Shown here: one piece after another, positions 36,204 through 45,971 of the stretch | Position numbering within the stretch: the first letter of the stretch is position 1 | Layout of the letters: the number at the start of each line of letters is the position of its first letter | Made by a program: the position numbers and the translations under genes | Assembly (NCBI GenBank): GCA_001874365.1 | Contig: MPDF01000001.1 | Span: 19,224 to 83,223 of the forward strand | Direction: 5' to 3' | From: Gammaproteobacteria bacterium MedPE | GTDB lineage: Bacteria; Pseudomonadota; Gammaproteobacteria; Enterobacterales; Psychrobiaceae | Length of the DNA: 64,000 nt | The notes under the pieces: model-generated | The model's database searches: none | What the model saw: only the letters and a program-made list of their open reading frames with translations | What the model was told of the DNA's origin: nothing

Positions 36204-38126
36204 ATGAATACATTGGATACTTTTCCAAAAATACTGAGAGAGAACGCCCGCCAATATCCTAACGATATAGCGATGCGTGAGAAAGAGTTTGGTATTTGGA
36301 ACGAATTTACATGGCAAGACTACAATAACCGCGTTAAGTGGCTATCTCTTGGCTTGTTAGAGCTTGGCATAGCGCCAGGTGATGCCGTTGCACTCCTTGG
36401 CGATAATCGTCCTGAATGGGTGTGGGGCGAAGTTGCAGCACATGCAATGAGATGTTTCTCACTCGGGGTCTATCAAGACTCGATGCATGAAGAAGTGGCT
36501 TATTTATTAAATCATGGTCAAGCGACCGTGGTTATTGCAGAAGATGAAGAGCAATGCGACAAACTATTAGAGCTAGGTGATGAGATCACGTCAGTGAAAT
36601 ACATTGTCTATTGCGATCCACGCGGCATGCGAAAGTACGACGATAAACGTTTGATTGATGTTGAAAAAGTATATGACATCGGTCGTCAAGTAGAGCAAAA
36701 AAATGCCAAAGCGTATGACGAAATCGTTGAGGCGACAAACCCAGACGACACCGCAATTTATTGTACAACGTCGGGAACCACCTCAAAGCCTAAAATTGCC
36801 TTGTTACCCGGTGGTCGTTTCGTTGAGCATTGTGAGGCCTATCTACGTGCTGATCCACGTAAACCCGGTGATAATTATGTCTCAGTGTTACCGTTACCGT
36901 GGATTATGGAACAAGTGTATGCGGTAGGCATGTCGCTTATTAGTCGCCAAATCGTTAATTTTGTTGAAGAACAAGAAACCATGATGGCAGATCTACGCGA
37001 AATTGGGCCAAATTTTGTATTACTTGCGCCGCGTGTTTGGGAAAACATTATTGCTGACGTGCAAACGCGCATGATGGATTCCACACCGCTTAAGCAAAAA
37101 TTGTTTAAATTTGCGATGGCTAGAGCCTATAAAGCGTTGGATGAAGGTCGTCACTCTACATTAGCCGAATGGATTTTATTAAAGGCACTACGTGACCGTC
37201 TTGGTTTTAGTTTCCTTGATTCTGCGGCGACGGGCGGGGCAGCAATGGGTCCCGATTCATTCAGATTTTTCCATGCGATCGGCGTTCCACTTCGCCAGTT
37301 ATACGGTCAAACAGAGATGTGTGGTGCTTATACCGTTCATCATGATAACGACATTGACTATGACAGTGTTGGCTTTCCATTTGATAATGCTCAAATCAAG
37401 GTGATTAATCCAGACTCGGAAGGCGTCGGCGAAATCGTTGCTAAAACCGTTGGCATGTTCACTGGGTACTTAAATAACGACAAAGCTTACAACGAAGATG
37501 TCATCGAGGGTTGGATGCATACGGGGGATGCTGGCTACTTTAAGAAAGGCAACGGTCATCTTGTGGTTATCGATCGTATAAAAGACATGGCGAAAACTGC
37601 GCAAGGCGTGAGCTATTCGCCGCAATATATTGAAAATAAATTGAAATTTTCATCATTTATTGCCGAAGCAGTCATTTTGGGGAATGAGCGTGATCACTTA
37701 GCAGCCATTGTCTGTATTCGTTTTGGCATCTTGTCAAAATGGGCTGAACAACAAGGTCTTGCCTTCACTAATTACACCAACCTTTCATCATTACCTGAAG
37801 TTTACAACAAGATCCAAGCGGAAATTGAAGGGGTGAATCAATCATTACCAGAGGCTCAGAAAATTCAGAAGTTTATTCTGCTTTATAAAGAGCTCGATGC
37901 CGATGATGGTGAATTAACGAGAACAAGAAAAGTACGTCGTGGCGTTATCAATGATAAATACGGTGACATCATTGAATCAATTTACAGCGGCGAAGATGCG
38001 GTGGACATTGATACTGAAATCACATTCCAAGATGGCAGTAAAACTCGCATTCAAACCTGCTTAAAAGTGGCGACGCTTATTGAGTCGACCAATGTTATCG
38101 AATTGGATAGGAAGCAAGCATCATGA
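36204..38126 (+). CDS. long-chain-type acyl-CoA synthetase (AMP-forming)
   Basis: Cytoplasmic AMP-forming ligase that would activate a carboxylic acid to its CoA thioester. 640 residues. P-loop is YCTTSGTTSKPKIALL (Ser where Gly is more usual), followed by LYGQTEMCGAY, the adenylate motif MHTGDAGYFKKGNGHLVVIDRIKDMAKT, and the C-terminal lysine region LTRTRKVRRGVI. It resembles the FAA1-type (COG1022) subgroup. Its location between the ATPase and the first permease gene (4-nt overlap with the permease) suggests the imported acid is activated at once (inference). The acid could be a fatty, aromatic or branched acid. Confidence 0.9.
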   Translation: MNTLDTFPKILRENARQYPNDIAMREKEFGIWNEFTWQDYNNRVKWLSLGLLELGIAPGDAVALLGDNRPEWVWGEVAAHAMRCFSLGVYQDSMHEEVAYLLNHGQATVVIAEDEEQCDKLLELGDEITSVKYIVYCDPRGMRKYDDKRLIDVEKVYDIGRQVEQKNAKAYDEIVEATNPDDTAIYCTTSGTTSKPKIALLPGGRFVEHCEAYLRADPRKPGDNYVSVLPLPWIMEQVYAVGMSLISRQIVNFVEEQETMMADLREIGPNFVLLAPRVWENIIADVQTRMMDSTPLKQKLFKFAMARAYKALDEGRHSTLAEWILLKALRDRLGFSFLDSAATGGAAMGPDSFRFFHAIGVPLRQLYGQTEMCGAYTVHHDNDIDYDSVGFPFDNAQIKVINPDSEGVGEIVAKTVGMFTGYLNNDKAYNEDVIEGWMHTGDAGYFKKGNGHLVVIDRIKDMAKTAQGVSYSPQYIENKLKFSSFIAEAVILGNERDHLAAIVCIRFGILSKWAEQQGLAFTNYTNLSSLPEVYNKIQAEIEGVNQSLPEAQKIQKFILLYKELDADDGELTRTRKVRRGVINDKYGDIIESIYSGEDAVDIDTEITFQDGSKTRIQTCLKVATLIESTNVIELDRKQAS

Positions 38127-39016
38127 ATTTTGATTTATTAATGCAGCTAGTCATCAACGGACTCATTGTTGGTTTGTTATATGGCGTAGTGGGGATGTGT
38201 TTTGTATTGGTTTATAAATCTACCCAAATTGTAAACTTTGCCCAAGGTGAATTCTTACTTATTGGCGCTTGGGTATGTTGGGCGTTTTTAGTGTATTTCA
38301 AAGTGCCATTTGTCGTTGGCTTTTTACTGACGCTAGTCTTTATGGCGGGCTTTGGTGTGTTGCTGCAAATGATAGTACTACGTCCAATGATCGGTGAACC
38401 AATTATCTCTGTCATCATGATTACCATTGGTCTTTCAATGTTATTCCAAGCATTGATGAAATGGATATTTGGTGTTTCTGCAGAAAGTTATCCGCAAGTA
38501 TTTGAAACTGAATCATTCTCTATCATGGGCCTCAATATTGAAGCTGCTTATCTAATGAGTACTGGAATTGCGGTTGTCATCATGGGGCTATTTTATTGGT
38601 TCTTTAAATATTCAAAACAAGGCCTTGCTATGCGTGCAACGGCGTTTGATCAGCAAGTCGCGCAAAGTTTGGGGATATCTGTGAAGCATGTGTTTGCCAT
38701 GAGTTGGGCTATTGCGGCAACCGTTTCTGCTACCGCGGGGATTGTTATAGGAATGGTCAATGGCGTATCAGACTCACTCTCTGTTATCGGTATTAAGGTA
38801 TTCCCGGCGGTTATTTTAGGCGGACTGGATTCAATTGTTGGTGCCATTGTTGGTGGCTTGATAATTGGCGTGCTTGAAAACGTTGCAGAGTTCTTTGATG
38901 GGCAATATCTCCATTGGGGCAATTTGTATGACATTGCGCCATTTTATGTCTTGTTAGTTATTTTGTGGTTCAAACCTTACGGTTTGTTCGGCCAAAAAGA
39001 TATCGAACGTATTTAA
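38123..39016 (+). CDS. branched-chain-type ABC importer permease (LivH-like)
   Basis: Inner-membrane channel subunit, 297 residues with about eight hydrophobic helices. LivH-family motifs are LLYGVVGMCFVLVYKSTQIVNFAQGEFLLIG near the N-terminus and GIKVFPAVILGGLDSIVGAIVGGLIIGVLEN near the C-terminus. The start overlaps the stop of the ligase gene (ATGA), showing translational coupling. It pairs with the LivM-like permease 21 bp downstream. Confidence 0.93.
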   Translation: MNFDLLMQLVINGLIVGLLYGVVGMCFVLVYKSTQIVNFAQGEFLLIGAWVCWAFLVYFKVPFVVGFLLTLVFMAGFGVLLQMIVLRPMIGEPIISVIMITIGLSMLFQALMKWIFGVSAESYPQVFETESFSIMGLNIEAAYLMSTGIAVVIMGLFYWFFKYSKQGLAMRATAFDQQVAQSLGISVKHVFAMSWAIAATVSATAGIVIGMVNGVSDSLSVIGIKVFPAVILGGLDSIVGAIVGGLIIGVLENVAEFFDGQYLHWGNLYDIAPFYVLLVILWFKPYGLFGQKDIERI

Positions 39017-39037
39017 GTTCGGATAAGGAATTAAATT

Positions 39038-40111
39038 ATGTCTACAACGTCTATGCGACCTTGTGGTGACTTTAGAACAAGTTATCAGCAAGACAATACA
39101 ATATTTGAGACAAAGTTCATTTGGCTACTAGCTGTAGCGAGTGTTGGTCTGCTGTGCCTAGCGCCATTGTTTCTAGATGAATACTTTTTGTCGTTGGCTA
39201 TTCAGGTGTCCTACTTGGGTATTGCGGCACTTGGCTTAAACATATTGGTTGGCTTTACGGGGCAAATCTCTTTAGGTCACGGTGCCTTCTTTGGCTTTGG
39301 TGCGTTTGCATCAGCCTGGATTAATACCCAATTTGGTATCCCGGTTTTCTTTGCTATTCCCCTAGCTGGTTTTCTCACCATGGCGGTGGGAATGATGTTT
39401 GGTTTACCGGCAGCACGTATCAAAGGGCTTTATTTGGCAATTGCTACGTTGGCAGCACAGTTCATTATCGAAGATTTCTTTGCTCGTGCTGAGTGGTTCT
39501 CTGGTGGCTCTGCTGGCGCTATGGCGGAAAGTGTCGATATCTTTGGCTTTATCTTTGATACGGATCAAAGTTTTTATTACATCGCAATGTTCGCGTTAGT
39601 GACTATGTATTTATGGGGCTCAAATCTAATGAGAACTCGTGATGGCCGCGCTTTTGTGGCGGTACGTGACCACTATTTATCTGCTGAAATTATGGGCATT
39701 AACCTAACTAAATACCGCTTATTGTCGTTCGGTGTATCAGCTTTCTATGCTGGTATTGGCGGCGCGTTATATGGACATTATTTGGGGTATGTATCAGCCG
39801 AAGGTTTTACCATCATGATGTCTATTCAGTTCTTAGCAATGTGTATCATCGGTGGCTTAGGCTCGGTTAAAGGCACGTTGATGGGCGTTATCTTCATGGT
39901 GATGTTACCTGAATCGCTCGAGTCTGTGGTTGGTCTGATGAAAGAGACTAGCTGGGGCAATATTCCGGCCGTCGTTGATGGCATTGCTTACTTAAAAGAA
40001 ATGGCTATCGGCTTGGTGATTATTCTGTTTTTAATCTTTGAACCTGAAGGGTTAGCACATCGTTGGGCGCAAATTAAAAATTACTGGAAGTTCTACCCGT
40101 TTTCTTACTAA
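39038..40111 (+). CDS. branched-chain-type ABC importer permease (LivM-like)
   Basis: Second channel subunit, 357 residues. After a ~30-residue hydrophilic N-terminus come about eight to ten membrane helices. LivM motifs are ALGLNILVGFTGQISLGHGAFFGFGAF, GLPAARIKGLYLAIATLA, and MCIIGGLGSVKGTLMGVIF near the C-terminus. The EAA-like coupling loop is FVAVRDHYLSAEIMGINLTKYRL. RBS AAGGAA precedes ATG 39038. Confidence 0.93.
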   Translation: MSTTSMRPCGDFRTSYQQDNTIFETKFIWLLAVASVGLLCLAPLFLDEYFLSLAIQVSYLGIAALGLNILVGFTGQISLGHGAFFGFGAFASAWINTQFGIPVFFAIPLAGFLTMAVGMMFGLPAARIKGLYLAIATLAAQFIIEDFFARAEWFSGGSAGAMAESVDIFGFIFDTDQSFYYIAMFALVTMYLWGSNLMRTRDGRAFVAVRDHYLSAEIMGINLTKYRLLSFGVSAFYAGIGGALYGHYLGYVSAEGFTIMMSIQFLAMCIIGGLGSVKGTLMGVIFMVMLPESLESVVGLMKETSWGNIPAVVDGIAYLKEMAIGLVIILFLIFEPEGLAHRWAQIKNYWKFYPFSY

Positions 40112-40143
40112 TCAAGACAGTTAAACATTTAAAACTCAAAAAC

Positions 40144-40163
40144 TAGCAGAGCTTGCTCCGCTA
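40144..40163 (+). promoter_or_regulatory. hairpin before the substrate-binding-protein gene
   Basis: Near-palindrome TAGCAGAGC / GCTCCGCTA (one mismatch) in the 78-bp gap. Together with the hairpin at 41447-41472 it brackets the binding-protein gene. Confidence 0.4.
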
Positions 40164-40189
40164 ACTAATTAAAACAAGAGGATTGTAAA

Positions 40190-41431
40190 ATGAATAAAGT
40201 ACTATTAGGTTCACTAAGCGCAGTTAGTCTAGCTGTTGCCGCATCTGCTCAAGCAAAAGATGAAGTGTTTGTCGGCCACTTAGCGGATCTTTCTGGGCCA
40301 ACAGCATTCGTTGGGAAGTATTATGCAGACGGCGTTCGAGATTCCTTAGCGTATATTAATAAAAACGGTGGCATCGATGGCACCACGGTAAACTTTGAAA
40401 CCATTGATTACGCCTATAAAGTGCCACAGGCAATTGGTGCCTATAAAAAATGGAAATCACGTAAAAAAATGGTGGCGATGCAAGGGTGGGGAACCGCCGA
40501 TACTGAAGCGTTAATTTCATTTGCTGCAAAAGATAAAATTCCCGTATATTCCGCGTCTTATTCTGGTCATTTAACGGATCCTATGGGTAAAAACCCTCAT
40601 ACTAAAAAGCCTGCTCCTTATAACTTTTTCTACGGTGCATCATACTCAGATGCCTGTCGTGCGTTGGTAAAGTGGGCTGCCGATGACTGGAAAATGAAAG
40701 GCAAAAAAGGTCAACCTAAATTTACTCACATTGGGGCCAATCATCCATTCCCTAATGCGCCTAAAAAAGCCTGTGCCGAATATGCCACTGAACTAGGATT
40801 TAACGTGATGCCATCGGTTGTTGTGTCCATGAAACCGGGTGATTTTAAAGCACAATGTTTGACGCTGAAAAACTCAAAGACGGACTATGGCTATATTGGT
40901 AACTTAGGTGGCTCAGTACTATCACTCATCAAGTCATGTAAAACGGTAAAGACTGACATTCAATTTATGTCCAACATTTGGGGCGGTGATAAAGAAATTT
41001 TCAATGCTATTGGTGATGGTGTTAAAGATTACGTTTTCCCGACGATGACGCCGTTTTGGAGTGATGATGTAAAAGGCATGGAACTAGTCCACAAAGTCTC
41101 ACTGCAATCTGACAAGTCAGGAAAAAAACAACGTACCCATCACTATGTACGTGGTGTTTGTAGTGCTTTTTATATGAAAGAAGCCATGGAATGGGCTAAA
41201 AAGAATGGCGGTATCACTGGCGCTAACATCAAAAAAGGCATGTACGCCGTTAAAGACTGGGAGCCGAAGGGATTAGAAGGGGCTTGTATGCCAGCAACAT
41301 GGACTAACGAAGATCACCGCGGTATCAACACAGTCAATATCTATAAAGGTAACTACGTTGATGGCGCAGTGAAAATCGACAAGGTGTCTGAAGTAACTTT
41401 AGAGCGTCGCGATGACTGGTTAGGTTACTAA
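40190..41431 (+). CDS. periplasmic substrate-binding protein of the ABC importer
   Basis: 413 residues with signal peptide MNKVLLGSLSAVSLAVAASAQA and a type I periplasmic-binding fold (Peripla_BP_6). The first strand is DEVFVGHLADLSGPTAFVGKYYADGVRDS, followed by KWKSRKKMVAMQGWGTADTEA and NFFYGASYSDACRALVKWAADDW. It is longer than amino-acid LivJ/LivK (~365), as in homologues linked to organic or aromatic acid operons. Strong RBS (AAGAGGA). Hairpins on both sides would fit differential mRNA stability giving the excess of binding protein that such importers need. Confidence 0.92.
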   Translation: MNKVLLGSLSAVSLAVAASAQAKDEVFVGHLADLSGPTAFVGKYYADGVRDSLAYINKNGGIDGTTVNFETIDYAYKVPQAIGAYKKWKSRKKMVAMQGWGTADTEALISFAAKDKIPVYSASYSGHLTDPMGKNPHTKKPAPYNFFYGASYSDACRALVKWAADDWKMKGKKGQPKFTHIGANHPFPNAPKKACAEYATELGFNVMPSVVVSMKPGDFKAQCLTLKNSKTDYGYIGNLGGSVLSLIKSCKTVKTDIQFMSNIWGGDKEIFNAIGDGVKDYVFPTMTPFWSDDVKGMELVHKVSLQSDKSGKKQRTHHYVRGVCSAFYMKEAMEWAKKNGGITGANIKKGMYAVKDWEPKGLEGACMPATWTNEDHRGINTVNIYKGNYVDGAVKIDKVSEVTLERRDDWLGY

Positions 41432-41446
41432 ACACCCTAGCTTCAT

Positions 41447-41472
41447 TGATTAGCGGTATTTACCGCTAATCA
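41447..41472 (+). promoter_or_regulatory. strong hairpin between binding-protein and LivF-like genes
   Basis: Perfect 12-base arms TGATTAGCGGTA and TACCGCTAATCA with a TT turn. No T run; probably a 3' stabiliser or partial terminator. Confidence 0.6.
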
Positions 41473-41498
41473 TACGAGCGTATTTGATGGAGATAAAA

Positions 41499-42317
41499 AT
41501 GAGTGCAGTTGAAAAGTTAGCCAGCTCAACGCCGTTACTAAGCGTGAATAACATCGAAGTAGTGTATGACGAAGTCATTCAGGTGTTAAGGGGCGTTAGT
41601 CTTGACGTACCAGAAGGTGAAATTGTTACCTTGTTGGGCCCCAATGGGGCGGGAAAATCAACCACATTAAAAGCCATTAGTGGCCTTTTAAAATCGGAGT
41701 ATGGTGAAGTAACCAAAGGTGATATTCACTTTATGGGGGAGCGACTTGATAAAAAATTCGCAGAAGACGTGGTACGCAGCGGAATATTTCAGGTGATGGA
41801 AGGGCGGCGAATTGTTGAAGACATGACGTCTATTGATAATCTAAGATTGGGTGCGTATACCCGAAACGACCGTGAAATTAACAGTGATATCGAAATGGTC
41901 TTTGATCTCTTTCCTCGCCTTAAGGAACGTACGGGACTCGCTGGCTATTTATCAGGTGGTGAGCAACAAATGTTGGCCATTGGCCGTGCTTTAATGGCTC
42001 GTCCGAAAATGATTTTGCTTGATGAGCCGTCAATGGGATTATCCCCTTTGTTGGTAAAGGAAGTGTTTTCCATTATCGAGCGTATTAGTAAAGAGCAGGG
42101 CATTACGATGTTGCTGGTGGAGCAAAATGCCAATTATGCGTTGCGTGCTGCTGATTACGGTTACATCATGGAATCAGGGAAAATCGTGATGGATGGTTCA
42201 AGCGAGTCGTTACTTAACAATGAAGATGTAAAAGAGTTTTACCTCGGTGGTGGTAATGAAGAACGAAAAAGCTTTAAGAATCTTAAGTCCTATAAACGCC
42301 GTAAGCGTTGGTTATAA
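41499..42317 (+). CDS. branched-chain-type ABC importer ATPase (LivF-like)
   Basis: Second ATPase subunit, 272 residues from ATG 41499, chosen because GATGGAG sits 5 bases upstream and an earlier TTG/ATG would swallow it. Walker A LLGPNGAGKSTTLK, signature YLSGGEQQMLAIGRAL, Walker B MILLDEPSMGLSPLL, H-loop VEQNANYALR. The C-terminal tail is very basic (RKSFKNLKSYKRRKRW), unusual for LivF. It overlaps the next gene's upstream region closely (18 bp to its start). Confidence 0.93.
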   Translation: MSAVEKLASSTPLLSVNNIEVVYDEVIQVLRGVSLDVPEGEIVTLLGPNGAGKSTTLKAISGLLKSEYGEVTKGDIHFMGERLDKKFAEDVVRSGIFQVMEGRRIVEDMTSIDNLRLGAYTRNDREINSDIEMVFDLFPRLKERTGLAGYLSGGEQQMLAIGRALMARPKMILLDEPSMGLSPLLVKEVFSIIERISKEQGITMLLVEQNANYALRAADYGYIMESGKIVMDGSSESLLNNEDVKEFYLGGGNEERKSFKNLKSYKRRKRWL

Positions 42318-42334
42318 AAGAAGGAAGCACCACA

Positions 42335-43552
42335 ATGAGTGAATTTTTCGACGAGCTAGAAACGCAAGATGCACAAACGCGTGAGCAACACTTATTGGGG
42401 CAATTGCCTGCGTTAGTGGCGCGAGCAAAGTCAGATTGCGATTATTATCGTTCAACCCTGCTTGATGTTGACCCAACGACTATTAATTCACGCGCGGCAT
42501 TAGAGCAGCTGCCAATTTTACGTAAAAGTGATTTAATTAAATTACAACAGCAGCAATATCCCTTTGCCGGTATTAACGCTAATTCGGCGCCTATTGAGCG
42601 AATTTTCCAGTCTCCGGGTCCTATTTATGATCCGCAAGGGTGTGGCTCAGATTATTGGCGTACTGGACGTGCTTTTTATGCGGCTGGATTTAGACAAGGC
42701 GATCTCGTTCAAAACTGTTTGTCTTATCACTTAACACCTGGTGGTTTTATCTTAGATGCAGGCGCTAAAGCGTGCGGTTGTAGTGTGATACCAGCAGGCC
42801 CAGGGCAAACTGAGCAACAGCTAGAAGTTATCACTCATCTTAAGCCACAAGGATATTGCGGGACACCCTCGTTTCTAAATATTTTGCGGCAAAAAGGTGA
42901 TATAAGCTCAATTAAAAAAGCGCTAGTCACTGGCGAAGCCTTGCCAGAATCGTTAAGACTTAGTTTTGAAGATGGTGGGATCAGTGTACTACAAGCGTAT
43001 GCTAATGCTGACGCGGGGTTAATCGCCTATGAGTCAACCGCTAAAATGGGAATGATTGTCGCGGAAGATATCATTGTTGAAATAGTAAGACCGGGTACGA
43101 ATAAACCTGTAGCGCAAGGTGAGGTAGGAGAAATAGTGATTACCTGTTTCAACGATGCCTATCCACTTATTCGTTTTGCCACTGGCGATCTTTCTGCGGT
43201 ATTGTCAGGCCAGAGTCCTTGTGGCCGCACTAATATGATGATTAAAGGCTGGTTGGGCCGTGCCGATCAAACCACTAAAGTTAAAGGCATGTTTGTGCAT
43301 CCTGAGCAAATAGAACAGATAGTCTGTCATTATCCGGCATTGAACAAAGCGCGGCTTGTGGTTAGCAGTAAAAATCACAACGATGAAATGTTGCTGATTT
43401 GCGAAAGCAATGAGCCAGAATCTGTAGATGAAACTGAATTAAGAGATCGCATTAAAGCAGTAACAAAATTAACAGGACGCGTTAAGTTAGTTGGGCCAAA
43501 CTGTATTGCTAATGATGGAAAGGTTATCGAAGATTTAAGGGTATATAATTAA
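42335..43552 (+). CDS. phenylacetate-CoA-ligase-family protein with altered P-loop
   Basis: A 405-residue AMP-binding-superfamily protein of the PaaK type (COG1541). The start is ATG 42335 behind AAGGAAG. C-terminal adenylation motifs are present (VGEIVITCFNDAYPLIRFATGDLS, GWLGRADQTTKVKGMFVHPEQ), but where PaaK has SSGTTGKP this protein reads IFQSPGPIYDPQG, lacking the Ser/Thr/Gly-rich loop. It may use a different acceptor or have lost adenylation. Last gene of the importer/ligase operon; a strong terminator follows. Confidence 0.82.
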   Translation: MSEFFDELETQDAQTREQHLLGQLPALVARAKSDCDYYRSTLLDVDPTTINSRAALEQLPILRKSDLIKLQQQQYPFAGINANSAPIERIFQSPGPIYDPQGCGSDYWRTGRAFYAAGFRQGDLVQNCLSYHLTPGGFILDAGAKACGCSVIPAGPGQTEQQLEVITHLKPQGYCGTPSFLNILRQKGDISSIKKALVTGEALPESLRLSFEDGGISVLQAYANADAGLIAYESTAKMGMIVAEDIIVEIVRPGTNKPVAQGEVGEIVITCFNDAYPLIRFATGDLSAVLSGQSPCGRTNMMIKGWLGRADQTTKVKGMFVHPEQIEQIVCHYPALNKARLVVSSKNHNDEMLLICESNEPESVDETELRDRIKAVTKLTGRVKLVGPNCIANDGKVIEDLRVYN

Positions 43553-43579
43553 TAGTTGAACTAATTTTTAGTTCGTATG

Positions 43580-43609
43580 AAAAAAGCGCAGTTCAACTGC
43601 GTTTTTTTT
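43580..43609 (+). terminator. intrinsic terminator of the importer/ligase operon
   Basis: Arms around CGCAG / CTGCG with preceding A run and a following run of eight T; likely active in both directions. Confidence 0.9.
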
Positions 43610-43728
43610 CATCTAAAATATGTCATTTTATGCTGAATTAGTGACTTAGCCCCATTGGCAGCTTTCAAATAGGCTGGCATTATGATTGGCCAAATAAGAG
43701 AAATAAAATAACAGGTCTAAAATAAATC

Positions 43729-45009
43729 ATGGATTCACTGACGCTATCACCCATTTCATCGGTTAACGGTACTGTTAACCTTCCAGGCTCTAAAAGCCTA
43801 TCAAATCGCGCGCTACTATTAGCGGCGCTCGCTAGCGGCGAAACCACTATCTATAACCTGTTGGATAGCGATGACATTCGTCATATGCTCAGTGCATTAA
43901 CGACACTCGGTATCAATTATCAATTAAGTGACGACAAAACGACCTGTGTTGTCCAAGGAAACGGCGGCGCTATAGACATTGATAGCGCCTGCGAGCTTTA
44001 CCTTGGTAACGCGGGAACTGCGATGAGACCACTGTGTGCAGCGCTGTGTTTAGGCCAAGGGGAGTTCACGTTAACTGGTGAGCCTCGCATGTCAGAGCGC
44101 CCAATCGATTCGTTAGTTGAAGCGCTGCAAACCATGGGCTGTGATATTCGTTATCACGATTTTCCGGGTTTCCCACCTGTGACAATTAAAGGCACTGGGT
44201 TAAAGGGCGGACACGTAAAAATTGACGGTTCGGTATCAAGCCAATTTTTAACGGCATTTTTGATGGCAGCGCCATTGGCTCAAGATGACATCACTATTGA
44301 AATTGTCGGTGAATTGGTGTCAAAACCGTACATTGAAATTACCCTTGATTTGATGGCGAAATTTGGCGTCGATGTTTCCCACGACAATTTGCAGCACTTT
44401 TCAATTAAAGGTAAGCAGCAATATCAATCGCCAGGTGATGTCTTTGTTGAAGGGGATGCGTCATCAGCCAGTTATTTTCTAGCCGCTGCCGCGATTAAAG
44501 GCGGTACTATTACCGTGACGGGTGTTGGTAGTGAAAGTGTGCAAGGGGACAAGCATTTTGCCGATGTTCTTGAAGCGATGGGGGCAAAGGTCGACTGGCA
44601 GCCTCATTCCATTACCGTGAGTGCTGGGCAACTGACCGCTGTAGATATGGATATGAACCATATTCCTGATGCGGCGATGACAATTGCAACTGCAGCATTA
44701 TTCGCCACGGGCACAACGGCTATTCGAAATATTTATAATTGGCGCGTCAAAGAAACCGATCGTCTTAACGCGATGGCGACTGAATTGCGTAAGGTGGGAG
44801 CAATTGTTGATGAAGGTCACGATTTCATCACAATTACGCCACCGAAAAAATTAAGTCATGCAGCAATTGATACCTATAATGACCACCGTATTGCTATGTG
44901 TTTTTCATTAGTAGCACTCAGTGATACCGCAGTGACTATCAACGATCCTGGCTGTACAGCAAAAACCTTCCCAACGTATTTCAGCGAGTTTGAACGAATT
45001 AGCCATTAA
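43729..45009 (+). CDS. aroA: 3-phosphoshikimate 1-carboxyvinyltransferase (EPSP synthase)
   Basis: Sixth step of the shikimate pathway: shikimate-3-phosphate plus PEP to EPSP, in the cytoplasm. 426 residues. Motifs are [63 protein letters not shown], and [19 protein letters not shown] with [14 protein letters not shown]. The G96-type glycine region NAGTAMRP is of the glyphosate-sensitive class I pattern. cmk follows on the same strand after 169 bp, the usual enterobacterial order. Confidence 0.98.
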   Translation: MDSLTLSPISSVNGTVNLPGSKSLSNRALLLAALASGETTIYNLLDSDDIRHMLSALTTLGINYQLSDDKTTCVVQGNGGAIDIDSACELYLGNAGTAMRPLCAALCLGQGEFTLTGEPRMSERPIDSLVEALQTMGCDIRYHDFPGFPPVTIKGTGLKGGHVKIDGSVSSQFLTAFLMAAPLAQDDITIEIVGELVSKPYIEITLDLMAKFGVDVSHDNLQHFSIKGKQQYQSPGDVFVEGDASSASYFLAAAAIKGGTITVTGVGSESVQGDKHFADVLEAMGAKVDWQPHSITVSAGQLTAVDMDMNHIPDAAMTIATAALFATGTTAIRNIYNWRVKETDRLNAMATELRKVGAIVDEGHDFITITPPKKLSHAAIDTYNDHRIAMCFSLVALSDTAVTINDPGCTAKTFPTYFSEFERISH

Positions 45010-45178
45010 CAATTTGTTGCTTTTATTGATGTTTGCTAAAGGTTAAATTTTTGTTTCTATATATCATCTTCAAGCTAGCTCATGTAGAATATGCACCGAA
45101 ATTTTAACGACTCAGTTGCTGATTAGCGACTGAGTCACGTAGTGCACGCTATCATGGCGTTTTAGTTAGGAGTATACG

Positions 45179-45865
45179 ATGGCCGAAAATTTATCAGTAA
45201 TTACTATTGATGGACCAAGTGGCGCCGGTAAAGGAACTATCGCTCGTTTATTAGCTGATAAACTAGGTTGGCAATTGCTTGACAGTGGCGCGATTTATCG
45301 CGTACTCGCATTGGCAGCTGTTCACCACAATGTTGCTTTGGATAATGAAGATGCGTTAACACCGCTTGCGGGCCATCTTGATGTTCGTTTTGTCAGTGAC
45401 AACGAGTCTGGCACCATTAAAGTGGTGCTTGAAGGTGAAGACGTTACCCGAGAAATAAGAAGTGAAAAAGTTGGCAATAGTGCTTCTAAAGTTGCTGCAT
45501 TCCCACGTGTTCGCGAAGCGTTATTGCGTCGCCAACGTGCATTTTTAAGCGAAGAAGGCCTTATCGCTGATGGGCGTGATATGGGAACGATTGTTTTCCC
45601 TCAAGCGCCGATTAAATTTTTCTTAACAGCAAGCGCTGAAGAACGTGCGCAGCGCCGCTTTAATCAGTTGCAAGAAAAGGGCTTTGATGCTAACATCCAG
45701 TCCCTTTTGAGCGAGATCACTGAACGTGATGAGCGAGATCGTAACCGTACGGTTGCACCGCTTGTGCCGGCAGATGATGCGCTTGTAATAGACTCAACTG
45801 GTTTATCTATTGAGAAAGTGCTTGAAAAAGTGCTGGAACATGCGGCGATTGACGCCGAAATATAG
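45179..45865 (+). CDS. cmk: cytidylate kinase
   Basis: Phosphorylates CMP and dCMP with ATP. 228 residues with P-loop [28 protein letters not shown] for nucleotide binding, [12 protein letters not shown], and the LID-like [14 protein letters not shown] segment. RBS TTAGGAG lies upstream. It precedes rpsA as in most gammaproteobacteria. Confidence 0.97.
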   Translation: MAENLSVITIDGPSGAGKGTIARLLADKLGWQLLDSGAIYRVLALAAVHHNVALDNEDALTPLAGHLDVRFVSDNESGTIKVVLEGEDVTREIRSEKVGNSASKVAAFPRVREALLRRQRAFLSEEGLIADGRDMGTIVFPQAPIKFFLTASAEERAQRRFNQLQEKGFDANIQSLLSEITERDERDRNRTVAPLVPADDALVIDSTGLSIEKVLEKVLEHAAIDAEI

Positions 45866-45971
45866 CTAAACGGTTACTAAATACTAAGGTTTAATCAAGG
45901 ATGATAAAACCATAATTAACTACCCCGTTATCGCAGGATTGCGTAGCCGGATTATTAAATGTGAATTAAAC

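Noticed and set aside
45939..45971. Upstream in-frame start for rpsA
   Set aside because: It adds residues absent from S1 proteins; the conserved [11 protein letters not shown] start at 45972 is clear even without a Shine-Dalgarno.
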